Assembly: GCA_035687745.1 (NCBI GenBank)
Contig: DASRVA010000106.1
Coordinates: 1 to 5,000, forward strand
Direction of reading: 5' to 3'
DNA from: DASRVA01 sp035687745
Lineage (GTDB): Bacteria; Gemmatimonadota; Gemmatimonadetes; JACCXV01; JAHWKZ01
DNA: 5,000 nt
A program made the position numbers and the translations under genes. Every line of letters starts with the position of its first letter. Positions within the stretch are counted from its first letter, which is position 1. This document shows, one piece after another, positions 4,833-5,000 of the stretch. The notes under the pieces are model-generated. The model saw only the letters and a list, made by a program, of their open reading frames with translations, had not been told where the DNA came from and made no database searches.

Positions 4833-5000
4833 CTAGTCCGCCAGCGCCGCCTCGAGACGCATCCACTCCTCGACGCTCAAGGTTTCGGGCCGGCGGTCCA
4901 GGTCGATCCCGGCCACCGTGTCCTCCCCGGCACCGCCGGCCAGAACGGGTTCGAGCTCCGCCTTCAGGGAGTTCCGGAGCTGCTTGCGGCGCTGCTCGAA
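4833..5000 (-). CDS. rsmA: RsmA/KsgA 16S rRNA (adenine1518/1519-N6)-dimethyltransferase, C-terminal end
   Basis: Only the last 55 residues are in the window; the gene continues past the right edge and stops with TAG at 4833-4835. The fragment begins FEQRRKQLRNSL, the family's FxxRRKxLxNxL helix that opens the small C-terminal domain. It then carries A-G-I-D-L-D-R-R-P-E-T-L-S-V-E-E-W, matching the GIDxxxRPExLSxEE(F/W) signature near the end of RsmA proteins. RsmA dimethylates two adjacent adenines near the 3' end of 16S rRNA late in 30S assembly, using S-adenosylmethionine. The catalytic N-terminal domain is not visible here. It converges on the transporter gene. Assignment rests on the C-terminal signature alone, but that is distinctive. 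Confidence 0.9.
   Translation of the reverse strand, partial: FEQRRKQLRNSLKAELEPVLAGGAGEDTVAGIDLDRRPETLSVEEWMRLEAALAD

Noticed and set aside
4730..5000. Plus-strand frame open to the right edge, antisense to rsmA
   Set aside because: It overlaps the distinctive RsmA C-terminus on the other strand, has no ribosome binding site and no recognisable motif.

Overview
This is a very GC-rich (by eye around 70%), densely coded bacterial window with no sign of phage, insertion sequences, CRISPR or RNA genes. The combination of a Rex redox repressor, a UMF1-type transporter, RsmA and a two-TM von Willebrand factor A (VWA) protein fits a free-living high-GC bacterium, for example an Acidobacteriota- or Myxococcota-like lineage. 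That placement is a guess from gene content and composition; nothing here fixes the phylum.

Layout, left to right. Positions 1-2298 hold three tightly packed minus-strand genes, read right to left. First comes a MobB-like P-loop NTPase (1699-2298), then a Nudix hydrolase (1236-1697, one base after the preceding stop, GTG start). Last is the N-terminal 409 residues of a membrane-anchored VWA protein that runs off the left edge (start about 1228). Spacing of 1 and 7 bases implies one transcript with translational coupling. A candidate promoter lies just upstream of the first gene, placed so that the mRNA would be leaderless.

Positions 2365-3012 (minus) encode a full-length Rex, the NADH/NAD+-sensing repressor. 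Its control region is unusually readable: a TTGACC-18-TATACT promoter, then an 18-bp Rex operator (TTGTGA-N6-TCACAA) just past the expected transcription start, then the rex start codon. This predicts that Rex represses itself when NAD+ is high relative to NADH. Diverging from it is a complete 12-TM UMF1/Atg22-like major facilitator transporter (3128-4510, plus). Whether it also responds to Rex is open.

Positions 4511-4832 form a 322-base gap between the converging ends of the transporter and rsmA. No gene is visible in it, but it is not featureless. It has two tandem DnaA-box-like nonamers 10 bp apart and a third on the other strand, an 11-bp perfect inverted repeat, overlapping mutually exclusive hairpins, and a recurring GCCCGTC heptamer. 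The right edge (4833-5000, minus) is the C-terminus of RsmA/KsgA, the 16S rRNA adenine dimethyltransferase.

No clearly novel multi-gene system is present. The best leads are the Rex autoregulatory circuit, the cysteine-bearing MobB-like protein coupled to a Nudix hydrolase and a VWA protein, and the structured convergent intergenic region.
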